In this document: positions 44,002-55,435 of the stretch, in pieces | How the letters are laid out: every line of letters starts with the position of its first letter | Numbering within the stretch: position 1 is the stretch's first letter | Source: Hsuehochloa calcarea | Lineage: Eukaryota; Streptophyta; Magnoliopsida; Poales; Poaceae | Assembly (NCBI GenBank): GCA_036346395.1 | Contig: CM070599.1 | Span: 13,321,232-13,385,231 of the forward strand | Reading direction: 5' to 3' | DNA length: 64,000 nt | Notes under the pieces: generated by a model | The model's database searches: none | The model's input: only the letters and a program-made list of their open reading frames with translations | Told to the model about the DNA's origin: nothing | Made by a program: the position numbers and the translations under genes

Positions 44002-44113
44002 TAGTCGTAGAAGATACTTACGACTAAAGGTGATCGTAGAATATCTTACGATCAGGAAAGAGTCGTAGAAAAACTTACGACTTGGCACTTGTCGTAGAAA
44101 AACTTACGACTAA
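44002..44113. repeat. Hairpin array between exons of the antisense ORF
   Basis: Four hairpins of the same family as in LTR G: TAGTCGTA (44002-44009) with TACGACTA (44019-44026), then TGATCGTA with TACGATCA, then two GTCGTA/TACGAC units with GAAAAACT loops. It lies between a likely splice donor (about 43966) and the next coding block (44158), so probably in an intron. Confidence 0.8.
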
Positions 44114-44157
44114 TTAGTCATTCTTCTTTTTACTGCTTTGCTTTACGTAAAGTAGGC

Positions 44158-45556
44158 ATGGAAAATCGTCAGGACGACGAAGAAGTCGTACTGATGACTA
44201 TTGGCGCTGGGTTGTCGAAAGACAAAGGCTCGGCTCCTCCCTCCAAGAGACGTCGACTTGTAAAATCTGCCGACAAAGGGGGAGCAAGCTCAAGCTCGGT
44301 CTTTGACCGGACCCTCTACAAGACTGCGACAGCTGTGGCGAATATCAGATTCAAGCCGAGGCCGCGACCATCGGTGAGGAGGTTGAGGCAGCTGAATCTC
44401 TTAAGCGCAAACCTCGCAAGGCTAAGGTACCCTTCTGTTATGACAAAGAATCTTTTGCGCTTCGCGCCTCCTAGTTTTGTTAGGCAACCTGGAAAAGGAG
44501 AATTGGAAAGATTTTGTGTCTTTTATGAAGGACGATCTTTGCATCGGCACAACTCGCAATCGAGGCGATCTTTGCTTTTGGAATGGTCGAGACCGATCTC
44601 GGCCATCGAGAATCGAGAAACCGAGCTCGGTTCTGTCCAAACTCTGACTGACGTGGTCGTGGTGAGCCGATTGTTGAACCTCGACCGGGCGTGGTCGTGG
44701 AGAAGAAGAGGTCCTCCGTTGGGAAGATTGCTCCAAAATTCTGGTTAAGACCGAGTGCGAGGTATGTGAAATTTACTAAAGTGTAAGAACGACATTTACC
44801 TTTTTCTTTTCACAACCTCGATTTGCTTTTCTTTATTTGGTCGACTTCTTGACCCAGAATGCTTCCACTGAGAAGTCCATTGCCATCCCTTCACTCTCGA
44901 GGAGGTAGCAATGGAGGTGGTCGAAGCATCACCTTTGGCCTGTGGCCGATGAAGTCGAGACTCGAGTGACTCCACATCTGCTGAAGTCGTGGCGACGATC
45001 CTTGAAGTAGCGGTTATTCTTGTTGAGGTGGCCGCCACGATCTTTGAGGTCGTAGAAACAACAGGCACCGTGGAAGCCTCGGTCAAGCGGTGACCGGCTT
45101 GTGCACCGCCTGGGAAGGAAATTGTAGGGGCGTTCCTTCCCTACCCAAAGAGAAGTTCTGAGAACCGGAAGGAGAAAATTTCAACTTCGTGGTGACTTCT
45201 TTGGGCTGCCTCCGTCTTGGGGTCTTCACTTCTGATCTCGTGACCGAGTCCCCATCCCAAAGATATTCCCAATACGGAGAATACTTTTGATAACGGCGCC
45301 TCGAGAAGGTGTGGTGGGACAAAGTCGCGAGGATAGATAAGTCTGAGAACCCTGACCTTGTATATTCGATGTTTGCTAGGGCGACTATGAATGTAAGTAT
45401 CTTCAAAATACTTACATATGTGACTTTCCTTCTCTTCTCCTTTGTTTTCTTTTGCGAAAAGCTCGGAGCAAATTCTTTGTTGTCGGTGAGTACCATCGAC
45501 AACTTTTAGAGCTAAGACAGGAGAAAGAACTACTCAGTGCAGAGGCAGAGAGATGG
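44158..45556 (+). pseudogene. Antisense ORF of gypsy G, middle part
   Basis: 44158-44300 encodes a basic, nuclear-signal-like stretch (PSKRRRLVKSADKGG) after an acidic start. Beyond 44350 the frame is shifted and only fragments are readable. Near 45370 NPDLVYSMFARATMN is followed by GTAAG, a likely donor. A further donor (GATG then GTAAGT) is at about 45556. Minus-strand open frames in this interval look like shadows. Confidence 0.5.
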
Positions 45557-45648
45557 TAAGTCACTTATCATTCATAATTGTTTTTGACTTAAATACTCGT
45601 ATAATGTTTTACGAGAATAGTCATGGAAGAAACTCATGACAAAGTACT

Positions 45649-45768
45649 AGTCGTAAAAAGCTTACGACTACTTACGACCAGGTAGTGGTCGTAGAAAGAC
45701 TTACAACCATGTCGTAGTCGTAGAAAAACTTACGACCAGGTCAGTGGTTGTAGAAGTACTTACAACCA
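45649..45768. repeat. Third hairpin array of the GTCGTA family
   Basis: Four to five units. The last has TGGTTGTA (45745-45752), loop GAAGTACT and TACAACCA (45761-45768), a matched change from TGGTCGTA/TACGACCA. It lies between a probable donor (about 45556) and acceptor (about 45803), so in a likely intron. Confidence 0.8.
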
Positions 45769-45803
45769 TTCGGCTGATTTTTATCTTCGTTCCGCTTTTG
45801 TAG

Positions 45804-46895
45804 GTTAAACAGTGATACGAAGACCTTAATGACTCACTCGACTATGAAAAGAAGAGTCGAGGAGGCTAAGGAAGTATTAGTCCTCTCGGATAGACTTGAG
45901 AGACTGCTGCATCTAAAAGATTGCGGGAAAAAATAAGCGATGAGTTACGAACTTAAGACTGCTTTTGATCTTTAACCTTTACCGACTCTCATTTCTTCTC
46001 GGATAAAGAAAAAGAGATGCGGAAGCTCCAGACCGAAGTTCAAGAAAAAGCTTTGGTCATTCAGGAGTTTTCCCATTTTACCTCGAATAAGGATCAAGAA
46101 CTTGAGGGTCTTAGAACTCAATTAACAGGTAAGTAATTCTTTATCATTATCCTTTTGAGTATTTTCCTTTTCTAATGCCAATTTTTGTTCGAAATTGGTG
46201 TCCAATTGAGAAGCCTCGAGGTCAAATCCAAGAGAAAACCTTGATCTACAATGAGTCCATCCGCATCGCTAAGATGAATGCAGAGGACATCAGAGCATGG
46301 GAGAAAAAGCACACTGAAAGTATTGCTTCCCATCGAGAAGAGGTTAAGAAACTGGATTCTCAATTAGTAGGTAAGAAATGCTTTTACCTATAATTATCTT
46401 TGTGTTATCTTCCTCCAGAAGTTTATTTTCGTTTCACCGATTTTAATCTTTTCAGAACAAATGGTCGAAAACAAGAAACTTCGTGAGGCTTCGACTTGTA
46501 CCCAACAGGAGATGGAGTCGATGAAGACTAGTCTTCAAGGCAACATCACTCTCCTGAACAATGTGCTTAGTGAGCTGCATTCTGAGGGAAAAACTCCTCG
46601 AGAAGATACCATAGCTGCTCACACAAGTACCATTGGGGAACAAGTCGGAAAATTGCAAGAAATGGTGACCACTCTGAAGGCTAATCAAGCTGAATCAATA
46701 AGGGAGGCAGTCGAAGCCGGAGTAAGTTACGCTTTGGCGAAACTTAAAGCTCAAGATCCCCGCCTTAATGTGCAACCAATTGAAGCCGAGTTCGATTGCT
46801 CCGAATCAGAGGCAAATCGTCTGATTGAGGAAATGCAATTGGTTGGCAAAAAGGTGGCGGAGGAAATGCAGCTAGGCTCTCCCCCTTCAGAGTAA
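45804..46895 (+). pseudogene. Antisense ORF of gypsy G, C-terminal coiled-coil exons
   Basis: Several short exon-like blocks rich in Glu, Lys, Gln and Leu end in GGTAAG donors: one at about 46013-46129 (ends LEGLRTQLTG), one at about 46200-46371 (ends KKLDSQLVG), and the last at 46456-46895 after a TTTTCAG acceptor. The last exon is 144 codons with an intact stop. It shows a coiled coil (ENKKLREASTCTQQEMESMK) and an acidic tail (EFDCSESEANRLIEEM). The similar ends of the first two exons suggest exon duplication. Confidence 0.6.
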
Positions 46896-47045
46896 TCTTG
46901 TAACTACCTTGTAAGGCAGACAATATCTGTTGATGAGTGATATATGATCCATCTTATTTCCTGAAAATTATCTTGTCGAGAAGTTAGTAACTCAAAAGAT
47001 AATAAACGAATGAAAGACTAAGAATTGAAGTCAAATTAATAACTT

Positions 47046-47098
47046 TATCCTAGCCCCCGACTATTTGCTTAGATTGTTTAGACAATCTAAGTAAATAG
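47046..47098. terminator. Strong stem-loop plus second polypurine-like tract
   Basis: 47061-47098 is an inverted repeat with 17-base arms (CTATTTGCTTAGATTGT and ACAATCTAAGTAAATAG, one mismatch) and a 4-base loop. Directly left of it the minus strand reads GTCGGGGGCTAGG, close to the 3' polypurine tract of this element. It sits just past the stop of the antisense ORF and before the end of pol, so it lies between two convergent transcription units. A terminator or central purine tract is possible; neither is shown. Confidence 0.5.
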
Positions 47099-47199
47099 TG
47101 TTTGAAATGGGGTTTCTGAAAACAAAGAGAGGTTTGTTTAACTTATAGTTTTTTGTTATGGTTGTCAAGCACTTGGTCGAAAAAAGTAGAAACGACTCG

Positions 47200-47760
47200 A
47201 CACTAGGAAGTTCCTTCTAGTGGGCAAGACCACATGCAGAGAGGAAAGACTTCGACTAGGTGATGTTACTATCTCCGACTAGTTTAATCAAACCAAGAAC
47301 AGCAACTTGAGTTAAGCAAACGTCTAGAGGACTTTAATAATTCGTTCGCCCTTTTCTGATGGACTCTATAAGTCTTTTCCAAAGAGCAAAAGTAGGAGAC
47401 GGAGCAGCTTAGAAGTTCCTTCTAGTGGGCGTGACCACATGCGAGAGAGGAAAACTTCGACTAGGTGTGTCTCTTCCTTCGACCAGTTAAAACGAAACGA
47501 GTACATCAAAGGTGGTCGAATAAATGTATCAAGTGCACTCTACTTAGAATATTTTTTGGAAATCACTGAAAAAATAAACTAAGATTGAGAGAGTTGGCTC
47601 TGAGAACATTTCGACTTGATAGAACCCGAGCTCTTTGTATTGGCTGAAAAATGAGTAACGAGTCGATGCTAGGAAATTCCTTCTAGTGGCGTAACCACAT
47701 GCAGATAGGAGAAGTTTCGACTAGATGATGTTACTTGTTTTTCGACCAGTGTAAAGAAAA
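47200..47760. repeat. Three direct repeats between convergent units of gypsy G
   Basis: Three copies of about 85-90 bp begin near 47206, 47409 and 47666. Each has GAARTTCCTTCTAGTGG, GACCACATGC or a variant, then TTCGACTAG and TTCGACCAG. Spacing is about 203 and 257 bp. Non-coding. They separate the antisense ORF from the end of pol. Confidence 0.8.
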
Positions 47761-47863
47761 TTGGGTGTTTTTATATCATAGTCGAAAGATTAAAAAAGCA
47801 CTACTCAAAAAATAAGGCAAGAGAAGTAGAAAGAACCTGGACTTTTATTGCCTGAGATATTGG

Positions 47864-49171
47864 TCACACATAGAATTTGCGTAACTGGTCGATGTTCCAA
47901 GAGTTTGAGAGAACCTGTCCATCTTCCATCGCTAGTCGTACCGACCCTGGCCGGGTTACTTCGACCACTGTGTAAGGACCTTCCCATTTGGGGGAAAGTT
48001 TATTCCGATTAGACTTGGATTGGCAGAGCCTCAATACCAAGTCACCTACAACAAGGCTGCGAGGTTGGACCTTACGATCATAGTATCTGCGCAGGGCTTG
48101 TTGGTAGACTGCCGAACGGATTAAGGCTAGGTTTCTCCTTTCTTCGAGTAGGTTAATGTCGTCTGCTCGAAGTTGTTCCTGATCTGAGTTGTTGAAAGTT
48201 TCAACTCGTGTCGACCGTAATTTTAGCTCCGGAGGAAGCATGGCTTCGGCTCCGAACACGAGAAAAAATGGTGTTTCTCCTGTTGCTCGACTGGTGGTCG
48301 TTTAACCGCCCATAACACGGAGGTAATTCTTGTACCCAAGCCCCGAGCGCTTAACAAGTGGGTCAAGACTCGGGTTTTAATTCTCGCATTATTTGGCCGC
48401 TTGCACGCTCGACCGCCCGTTGCTTTGGGGATGTGCAATGAAGCATAGCATAATTTGGTACCCAACTCGCCGCAAAATTCACGAAATTTTGCACTTGCGA
48501 ATTGTTTACCATTGTGCGTAATTATCCGACTTGGAACTCCAAATCGGCTAATTACGATCTCATCATGAACCTTTCTTTCGCTTCCGATGTTATCCCGATT
48601 CATGAGTTCAGCTTGATCCATTTTGTGAACGTGTCAATAGCCACAAAAAGGAATTCGAAACCTCCTGGAGCTTTGGGAAATGGTCCTAGGATATCGAGAC
48701 CCCAGGTCGCAAAAGGCCAAGAAAGAGGTATTGTCTGTAATGCTTGAGCTGGTTGGTGTATTTGTCTACCATGGAATTGGCATTAGACACACTTTTAACC
48801 ACCTCCTTAGCATTATACAGGTGTAGGCCAAGAAAACCTTGTCGAAAGGCTTTACCAACCAATGTTCAGAGGAAGCATGTGTCCCACAGATACCACCGTA
48901 TATCGTGAAGGAGTGTTATTCCTTCGCTTTATGGAATGCATCGCATGAGTATCCCTTGGGTTCCTCGTTTGTAGAGGACTCCTTCGACCAAAGTATACAT
49001 TTTGGCTTTTCGGGATAAACGATCTGCCTCAAGATCATCTTCGCGTACGGAACCCTTGCGAAGATACTCGTAGATGGGAGTCATCCAGGTATCCTCGTAG
49101 TCTAATGAGGCCATCTCAATAGGAGGTGTCTCTGGTTCTTCGACCAGAGACGGCTTTTGGAGTTGCTCCAA
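47864..49171 (-). pseudogene. Gypsy G integrase
   Basis: Reading leftward: 49171-48929 is the region before the zinc-binding part. The core lies at 48621-48400 (FGVPSRIITHNGKQFASAKFR), and the C-terminal half is one clean 131-codon frame (48259-47864; FGAEAMLPPELKLRS, LSPKWEGPYTVVEV, NIDQLRKFYV). The second catalytic Asp (usually ITDNG) is His here. Frameshifts lie between 48400 and 48260. The clean 3' end gives the end of pol. Confidence 0.85.
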
Positions 49172-49321
49172 GAAAACTCATTTTGGCATCGTAGATCGGA
49201 AGAAGCCATCCGAGCAAGTTGGTATGCGAGGAAATTATCCTTCGAGGATGAATTGTACCTCGAAACCTAAAAATGCTTTTCTAGCTTGCGAACTTCCGAT
49301 AAGTATTGAGACATTGTCGAG

Positions 49322-49813
49322 CTAGAGCACCGTACTCTTTCCGACTTGATTCACGACTAGTTGAGAGTCTCCTCTCACGAGTAGTCGACGAATTGAGAGT
49401 GCTTTCACTCGTATGCCAGCTAGCAAACCTTCGTACTCTGCCACATTATTAGTGGCCTGAAAGTTTAATTGTATGGCATACTTTAAGGTTTCTCCGGTAG
49501 GAGATACGGACCACCCCAGCCCCCGAGCCACTTAAAGTAAGTGACCCGTCAAAGTATATCATCCATCGGTCGGGGAATCATCTCGGGATCTGAGCGAGTT
49601 CAGATTTGTCCATTCGGCGACAAAGTCTGCCAAGATCTGGGATTTTATGGCCGTTCGGGACATGAAATGGAGGTCGAACTCCCCAAGTTCGACTGACCAT
49701 TTTGCCATACGTCCCGCTGTTTCCTTATTATGGAGGATTGCTCCCAAAGGAAACTCAGACGGCACAGCTATTTTGTGCGCCTGAAAATAATGCCGCAATT
49801 TCCTCGAAGACAT
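49322..49813 (-). pseudogene. Gypsy G RNase H and second (archaeal-type) RNase H
   Basis: 49813-49559 is the end of the retroviral-like RNase H domain (RHYFQAHKIAV, MAKWSVELGEFDLHF, ILADFVAEW). 49531-49322 is a second RNase H of archaeal type (KYAIQLNFQATNNVAEYEGLLAGI, VRGDSQLVVNQV). Two RNase H domains in tandem identify the Tat lineage. The block between them is frameshifted. Confidence 0.85.
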
Positions 49814-49919
49814 GAGGAGGGCATATAGAAGTTTTTGGACCTGAGGGTAACGCTCCTTAGGCCCGTGTAAAACTTCGCTAACGTAGTAAACCGGTCGTTG
49901 TACGTTTTCACGTTCTCGA

Positions 49920-51207
49920 CTAATCTCGCGCTTCTTTGCGTGGCGTGGCGACTAGGTAAATTAAGAGCGTCTCTTCCGCTTTGGAGAAACCGAGCAGAGC
50001 ACTCGAAAGATTCCTCTTGACATCCTCAAAGGCGTTTGCCTCGTTCGACCACTCAAAACCTTCATGTGTCCTGAGAAGTTTAAAGAAAGGTAGTCCTTTT
50101 TCTCCTAGTCGTGCGATGAAACGACTTAAAGCCGCCATGCACCCAGTGAGTTTCTGGACTTCCTTTTTTGTGTTTGGAGGACGCATCTGGAGGATGGCCT
50201 TTATTTTTTCAGGATTTGCTTCGATTCCTCGTTCAGATACTAGGAATCCAAGTAATTTTCCTGAAGAAATTCCAAACACACACTTCTCTGGATTGAGTTT
50301 TAAGCGGTGCTTTCTGAGGTTGTCGAATGTTTCTTGTAGGTCAGTGATATGATTAAGTCTCTTAATGCTTTTTACGACTAGATCATCAACATAGGCTTCC
50401 AAATTCCGGCCTAATTGAGATGAAAAAGTCGATTGCATTAGGCGTTGAAAAGAAGCACCGGCATTCTTTAGACCAAATGGCATTTTGACATAGCAAAAGG
50501 TACCAAATGGAGTAATGAATGCGGTCTTTTCTTCATCGTTTAAACACATATTGATCTGGTGGTATCCAGAATATGCATCTAAAAAACTTAATATCTCACA
50601 ACCTGTAGTAGAATCAACCAGCTGATCGATACGAGGTAAAGGGAAATCATCTTTTGGACAAGCTTTATTAAGATCAGTAAAGTCCACGCATATACGCCAT
50701 TTGCCGTTTGACTTTTTGACCATTACAGGGTTAGCCAACCACTCTGGGTGGTTGACTTCTCTTATAAAGCCTGCTTTAAGTAGCTTATCAACTCGATTTA
50801 ATAGCATCTCGTCGATCGGGGCAAATCTACGTAATTTTTGTTTCTGGTACTTTATCGGTAGTAAAGCTAGCCATGCTCGATCACCTCCATGGGGACTCCG
50901 GGCATGTCGGATGTTTGCCACGCAAAGACATCTGCGTTAGCTCGGAGGAAGGTAATGAGGGCGTCTTCCTATTTGGGGTCGGAAGTCTCCCCGATGCGAG
51001 CAGTCTTGAGGGCTCTTCTGCGTCGGAGGAACCTCTTTGACTTGGTCGTTCGGCTTTGGTGCGCTTTGAGGCTTCGACTTGCTAGTCGGTGACTTTCATC
51101 TCGAGTTGGTATTTGACCAACCATCTCGAGGATCGGCGATCAGCAGACTATCGCCATCTTTTGTCACACTGAATGGTGATCACTCCTTTGGGACTGGCAT
51201 CTTAAGA
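49920..51207 (-). pseudogene. Gypsy G reverse transcriptase
   Basis: A 333-codon frame (50921-49920) covers the whole RT fold. It has GFIREVNHPEWLANPVMVKK, WRICVDFTDLNKACPKD, FLDAYSGYHQI (catalytic Asp), FGLKNAGASFQRLM, the YVDD box at 50393-50382, and GFLVSERGIEANPEKI. It is the most intact RT in the window. 50922-51207 is the degraded protease-RT linker, ending at the codons interrupted by copia C (LKMPVPKGVITI at about 51205-51165). Confidence 0.9.
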
Positions 51208-51212
51208 CATTG

Positions 51213-52991
51213 TGTGGATTTCATGGGGATATGCTCGGATCTTAGGATGATGTGACAATTGGCAATGGCGTTTACGGTTTGTAGTTTCACGTGTTTTCGA
51301 CAAAGCTACGAGTATTACGGGCGGTGGTCCGACCGGGTCCTTGCAGTGATCGGTCCGACTGGTCCCATATCGGTCGGACCGCCATCTAAGGCGGTCGGAC
51401 CGCGATGACCAAAAGTGTTCAAATCGAGTGGGCCAAAAATAGGTGTTGTAGACAAGTAAGGGGATCCCAATGCACTTGGTCTCATGATTTTTGGAGCCTC
51501 CAAGAAAAGTTCTATTGGTTTAAAGTTTCCGAAGGTTTGGTTTTGGGAGCTTGAATTTGGCTAAGTCCTAAGGGCGGTCCGACCGCTCACGGAGGCGGTT
51601 CGACCGCCATGGCGCGTCCGACCGGCTCACCGGAGCGGTCGGACCGTAACTACTTGAACGTCGACCAACTTCGTGGCGATGTTGTTTTGTTAGGTCAAAG
51701 TCATTGGTTTCATGGCATATGATTTGCATGATGCATGTTTTGACTAACATGGGTCAAGTTGTGAAGAACTTGTTCCCGAATTCGTGTTTTCTTATGCGTG
51801 GTTGTGCGGTAGCTTGGTGGTCAACGACGGTCAGCGGCGAGGAGAATCGGGACTAGACTTGAAGAGTTGAGGTCCGAGCGATCGACGATGCGGGTGAGGT
51901 CAACGACTCAAGCGTGACACAAGATGGACAAGGGTGACCTATTGGCGAATCCATGACTCATGGTGGCGGTTTAGGTCAAAAAGTTAAAGACGGCGCTTGC
52001 GGCGTGCGTGTGTGACCCGTTTGTTAGTGGGCCTTAACGGAGCCCAAGAGAGTCAAACCCTAAGAGTTTTAGGCCTCCACTATAAATAGGAGGAGATGGT
52101 GGCTGCACCTCTCTCTCTCGCCTTTTATGTTTCAAAACCCTAATTGTCTTTAGGGAGTTGAGGTGGAGGCTAGGGCTTTTCATGGTTTGTGGTGAATTTC
52201 GTGATCTTTGATTGTCCATCGATCCATGATGGTGTGGATGTAATCCAAAGAACAATCACGAAATCAATCTATGCAAGGTTTGCTTGAGATAAGTCTCTTT
52301 TCGTTCTTGCTTTCAATTTCGTGTTTTTAGGGCTTTCTTTGATCCGCGAGTTTGTGATTGATTCTTTCACGTGAATTAGCTTGCTGTGATATGTGTGAAT
52401 CTATCTAGCATCATCTTGATCATCAATCCTCACGAACAAGCTTTAGGATCAAGTTTTCGTTCTTGCGGTTTTAGACCTTCATTAATCAATTGGTAATTGC
52501 TCAAGATCGCTCCAAGAATTATCATAATATTCGATTGGAATAGGTCCTCAATAGCATAGAGAAGGTGTGTGCAAAGTTTCGTGAAGTTTGGAGTTGAGAA
52601 TCAAAAGTTAGACCTAATTGCAACCGTCGCCATCGGGCCGATTTTACTGTTTGGATCGGTTACGTAGATCGCCGGTCCGACCGCCCGTCACCACCGGTCC
52701 GACCGATTTGAGCGGTCCGACCGCCAATATAACAATGTCCGACCGCCCGCAATCGGTCCGACCGGTTCACTCTGAGGTCGACCGCCATGATTTGTGTTGT
52801 TTTGATTCTTGCGATTATTGTCACATTGCTTAGGGTTTTTATTGGATTCAATACTAGTCTTCCACAGATCGGTATATTGATCTTCATAGCTTTCTAATAG
52901 CTACCGGAGTGAAATTGTATTGAGTTCATAATTTGTGAAAAAGTGAGCGTGCTCCTATTCACCCCCTCTAGTCGCCTTTTACGGTCCAACA
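51213..52991 (+). mobile_element. 5' LTR of copia C
   Basis: TGTGGATTTC to CGGTCCAACA, with TATAAATA at 52081-52088. Palindrome clusters lie at 51318-51650 and 52672-52792, and the CTATTCACCCCCTCTAGTCG end block is present. Differences from the 3' copy concentrate in the palindrome clusters. Confidence 0.95.
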
Positions 52992-52993
52992 AG

Positions 52994-53004
52994 TGGTATC
53001 GAGC
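52994..53004 (+). other. Primer binding site of copia C (one base missing)
   Basis: TGGTATCGAGC, two bases after the LTR. Elements A, B and F have the full 12-base site with CAGAGC; here the A of CAG is missing. Confidence 0.85.
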
Positions 53005-53048
53005 CCTGTTAGTTCAATCTTGATCTTAACCGGTCACCAACTTTGGCG

Positions 53049-54990
53049 ATGGATAAGTTTTCTACTAAACCGCATATCTTCGATGGGCACGACTATGCCT
53101 ATTGGAAGAATCGTATGCGCGTCTTTCTTGAGAGCGAGGACAAGCTATTTGGGATGTTGTTAGAGCCCATTGGTTATTCCTGAAATTGCTACACCTGCTT
53201 CTGCAATTCTTTTGGCTAACAACAATAAGGCTAAGAATCTTTTATATGGTGCACTTGGTAGACAAGAATATGATCGAATTTGCAATCTTTCAACTGCGCA
53301 TGAAATTTGGAACACTCTCGAAACATATCATGAGGTTCGTCTCAAATCAAAAGGTGCGCCAAACAGTTTACAAGCGTGAATACAATAAATTCGAGATGCG
53401 TCTGGAGAGAGCATCGATGACATTTTCATCGCTTTAATAAAGTAATTAATCAAATGAAAGCTGTTGATATTGAATATTCTCAATCTGAAAATGCCACCCA
53501 TCTCTTGGCTGCAATCAACACCAAGGAGTGGGAGATGAAGGCTACTGCTATAGAAGAAAATGTTGATCTTTCAAGTCTTACTTTAGAATTGCTTTATAGT
53601 AAACTCAAGACTCATGAAATTAAAAGAGTTGATCATCCCAAGAAAGATAATTTAGCTTTGGTAGCGATCCTCTCAAAAGGCTTTTGATGACTCTTTTGAA
53701 TCTTCTTACGGATTTTCATTTGCTTGTTTATCCGCTATTCATGAAGAGGAGCTTGAAAGTATTCTCAAAGCAGAGTTAGCTCTTCTAGCTAAAAAATTCA
53801 CACGGCCTACAATAATGTGAGAAACAAAAGAGAGGTGGTCGGTGACATGCTATGAATGTGGTGAGCTCAATCATATCAAGACAAATTGCCCCAAGTCGAA
53901 AGGTAAGAGCAATCATAAGGAAGGAAAGCCGACTTGGAAGAAGCCTCCTTTCAACAAATCAAGGTATGAGGCTAATAAGCTTGTGAAGGCTCGCTCACCG
54001 GTCCTTGCCGCTTTTGAGGATCAATCCTTGAGCGATGTGGATCTTGGGAGTGAGGAGGACAAGGAGGAGGAGATCCTCAAGGCAAAAGAAAGGAAGGCCA
54101 AAGACTTCACCGGCATGTGCTTCATGGTCGACAAGACGACATTGATGATGATGAGGTATCTTTTTCTTATGATGAGCTTTACGCTAAATATGATTCTATA
54201 GTTGAGCAATTGCTTAGTCAAGATGAAGCGCTTGAATTTGTTATGACAAAAATAAGAAATTAGAGTCAAAATTAGCAAACCGAAAGTAGAGCTTAAAATG
54301 CTAAGACTCTTGAACCTGATGAATGTTTATCTTGTCATGCTATGCATTCTGAAATTACCAAGTTACAATCTGCTCATAATATTTATGTACAACAACTTGA
54401 GAATGCTAAATCTGAACTAAATGAAATTAAAAGTGCTCCTTGTGAAAAATGTTTAGAATCTAGTAAATTGATTGCTTTTGATGTTTTTGATTCTAGCCCT
54501 TGCACTTCATGCTTAGAAAAGAGCGTGAAATCAAAGATATCTTAGAAGCGCTAGAGTCAAATATGCTAAGCTTAAGGACAATATTGAAAATACTACTTGT
54601 GCTTCATGTTCCACTCTTAAGCTTGAAATTGCTTTGTATAAGGAAAAATCTATGGATAAAACTTGTGATTCTTGTGTTAACTTGAGAAAAGAAAATGCTT
54701 ACCTTCATGATACATTAGAAAAATTTTCTAAAGGTAAGAAACAATTAAACATGATTCTTGACAAGTCTAAAACTCCTTATAAGAAGCAAGGTTTAGGATT
54801 CAATTCTTTTCAAGACAATTCAAACCCAAAAGTCATTCAAGTCTTGGAAAAGGTTTAATTGAATTCAAAACCCAACTTCAAAAAAACATCTTTTAAATCT
54901 GCGGGTTTTGCCCAACCTTGTATTAATTCAAATGGTGCTTCTTCTAGTGGTACCAAGTACCATTGCACTTATTGCAAAAAGGTGGACATT
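53049..54990 (+). pseudogene. Copia C gag
   Basis: The ATG at 53049 begins MDKFSTKPHIFDGHDYAYWK. The domain continues in shifting frames (53170-53437, 53454-53687). The first CCHC knuckle is at 53848-53889. The acidic linker, the Cys-pair coiled coil (54342-54858) and NMILDKSKT follow. Relative to A there are many one- and two-base losses, nearly all at CAG, CTG or CCG sites. Domain content is otherwise the same as A. Confidence 0.8.
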
Positions 54991-55435
54991 TGATTGAATC
55001 TTTGTTGGCGTAGGTTGAAAAATGATAAGAAAAATTTTGATAGAATTTCATTCATGCAACCTAGAGCTTCTATGAGACATGGTAACACCAAAAGAATAAA
55101 CACGGATTAGGATTTTTATCTCATGCAAATCATTATGTTTCTAGACATCCTAATTCTAATGTGTATCAGATCAAGGTCGATCATTGGTGGTCACCGGTCG
55201 ACCGTTTTGGTCACCGGCCGGACCACAAGACAAAGCCTGGCCGAGACCGCCCATGGACAGCTTCAAGTCTCATTTTAATTTAAACATTGCTCATAACCGA
55301 ATGTTAAATGAAATCAAGGATAGTACTTACGGTTTGTATACTCCTTGCGACGTGTGTCTCGATCTTCGGATTCCTAAATCTTGTTTATCTAATCCCGATG
55401 ATTGAGACACATCGTTCTTTACTCCTTGATTTTTA

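Noticed and set aside
45083..45502. 139-codon minus-strand frame
   Set aside because: No domain; lies opposite the antisense ORF of gypsy G and looks like a shadow frame.
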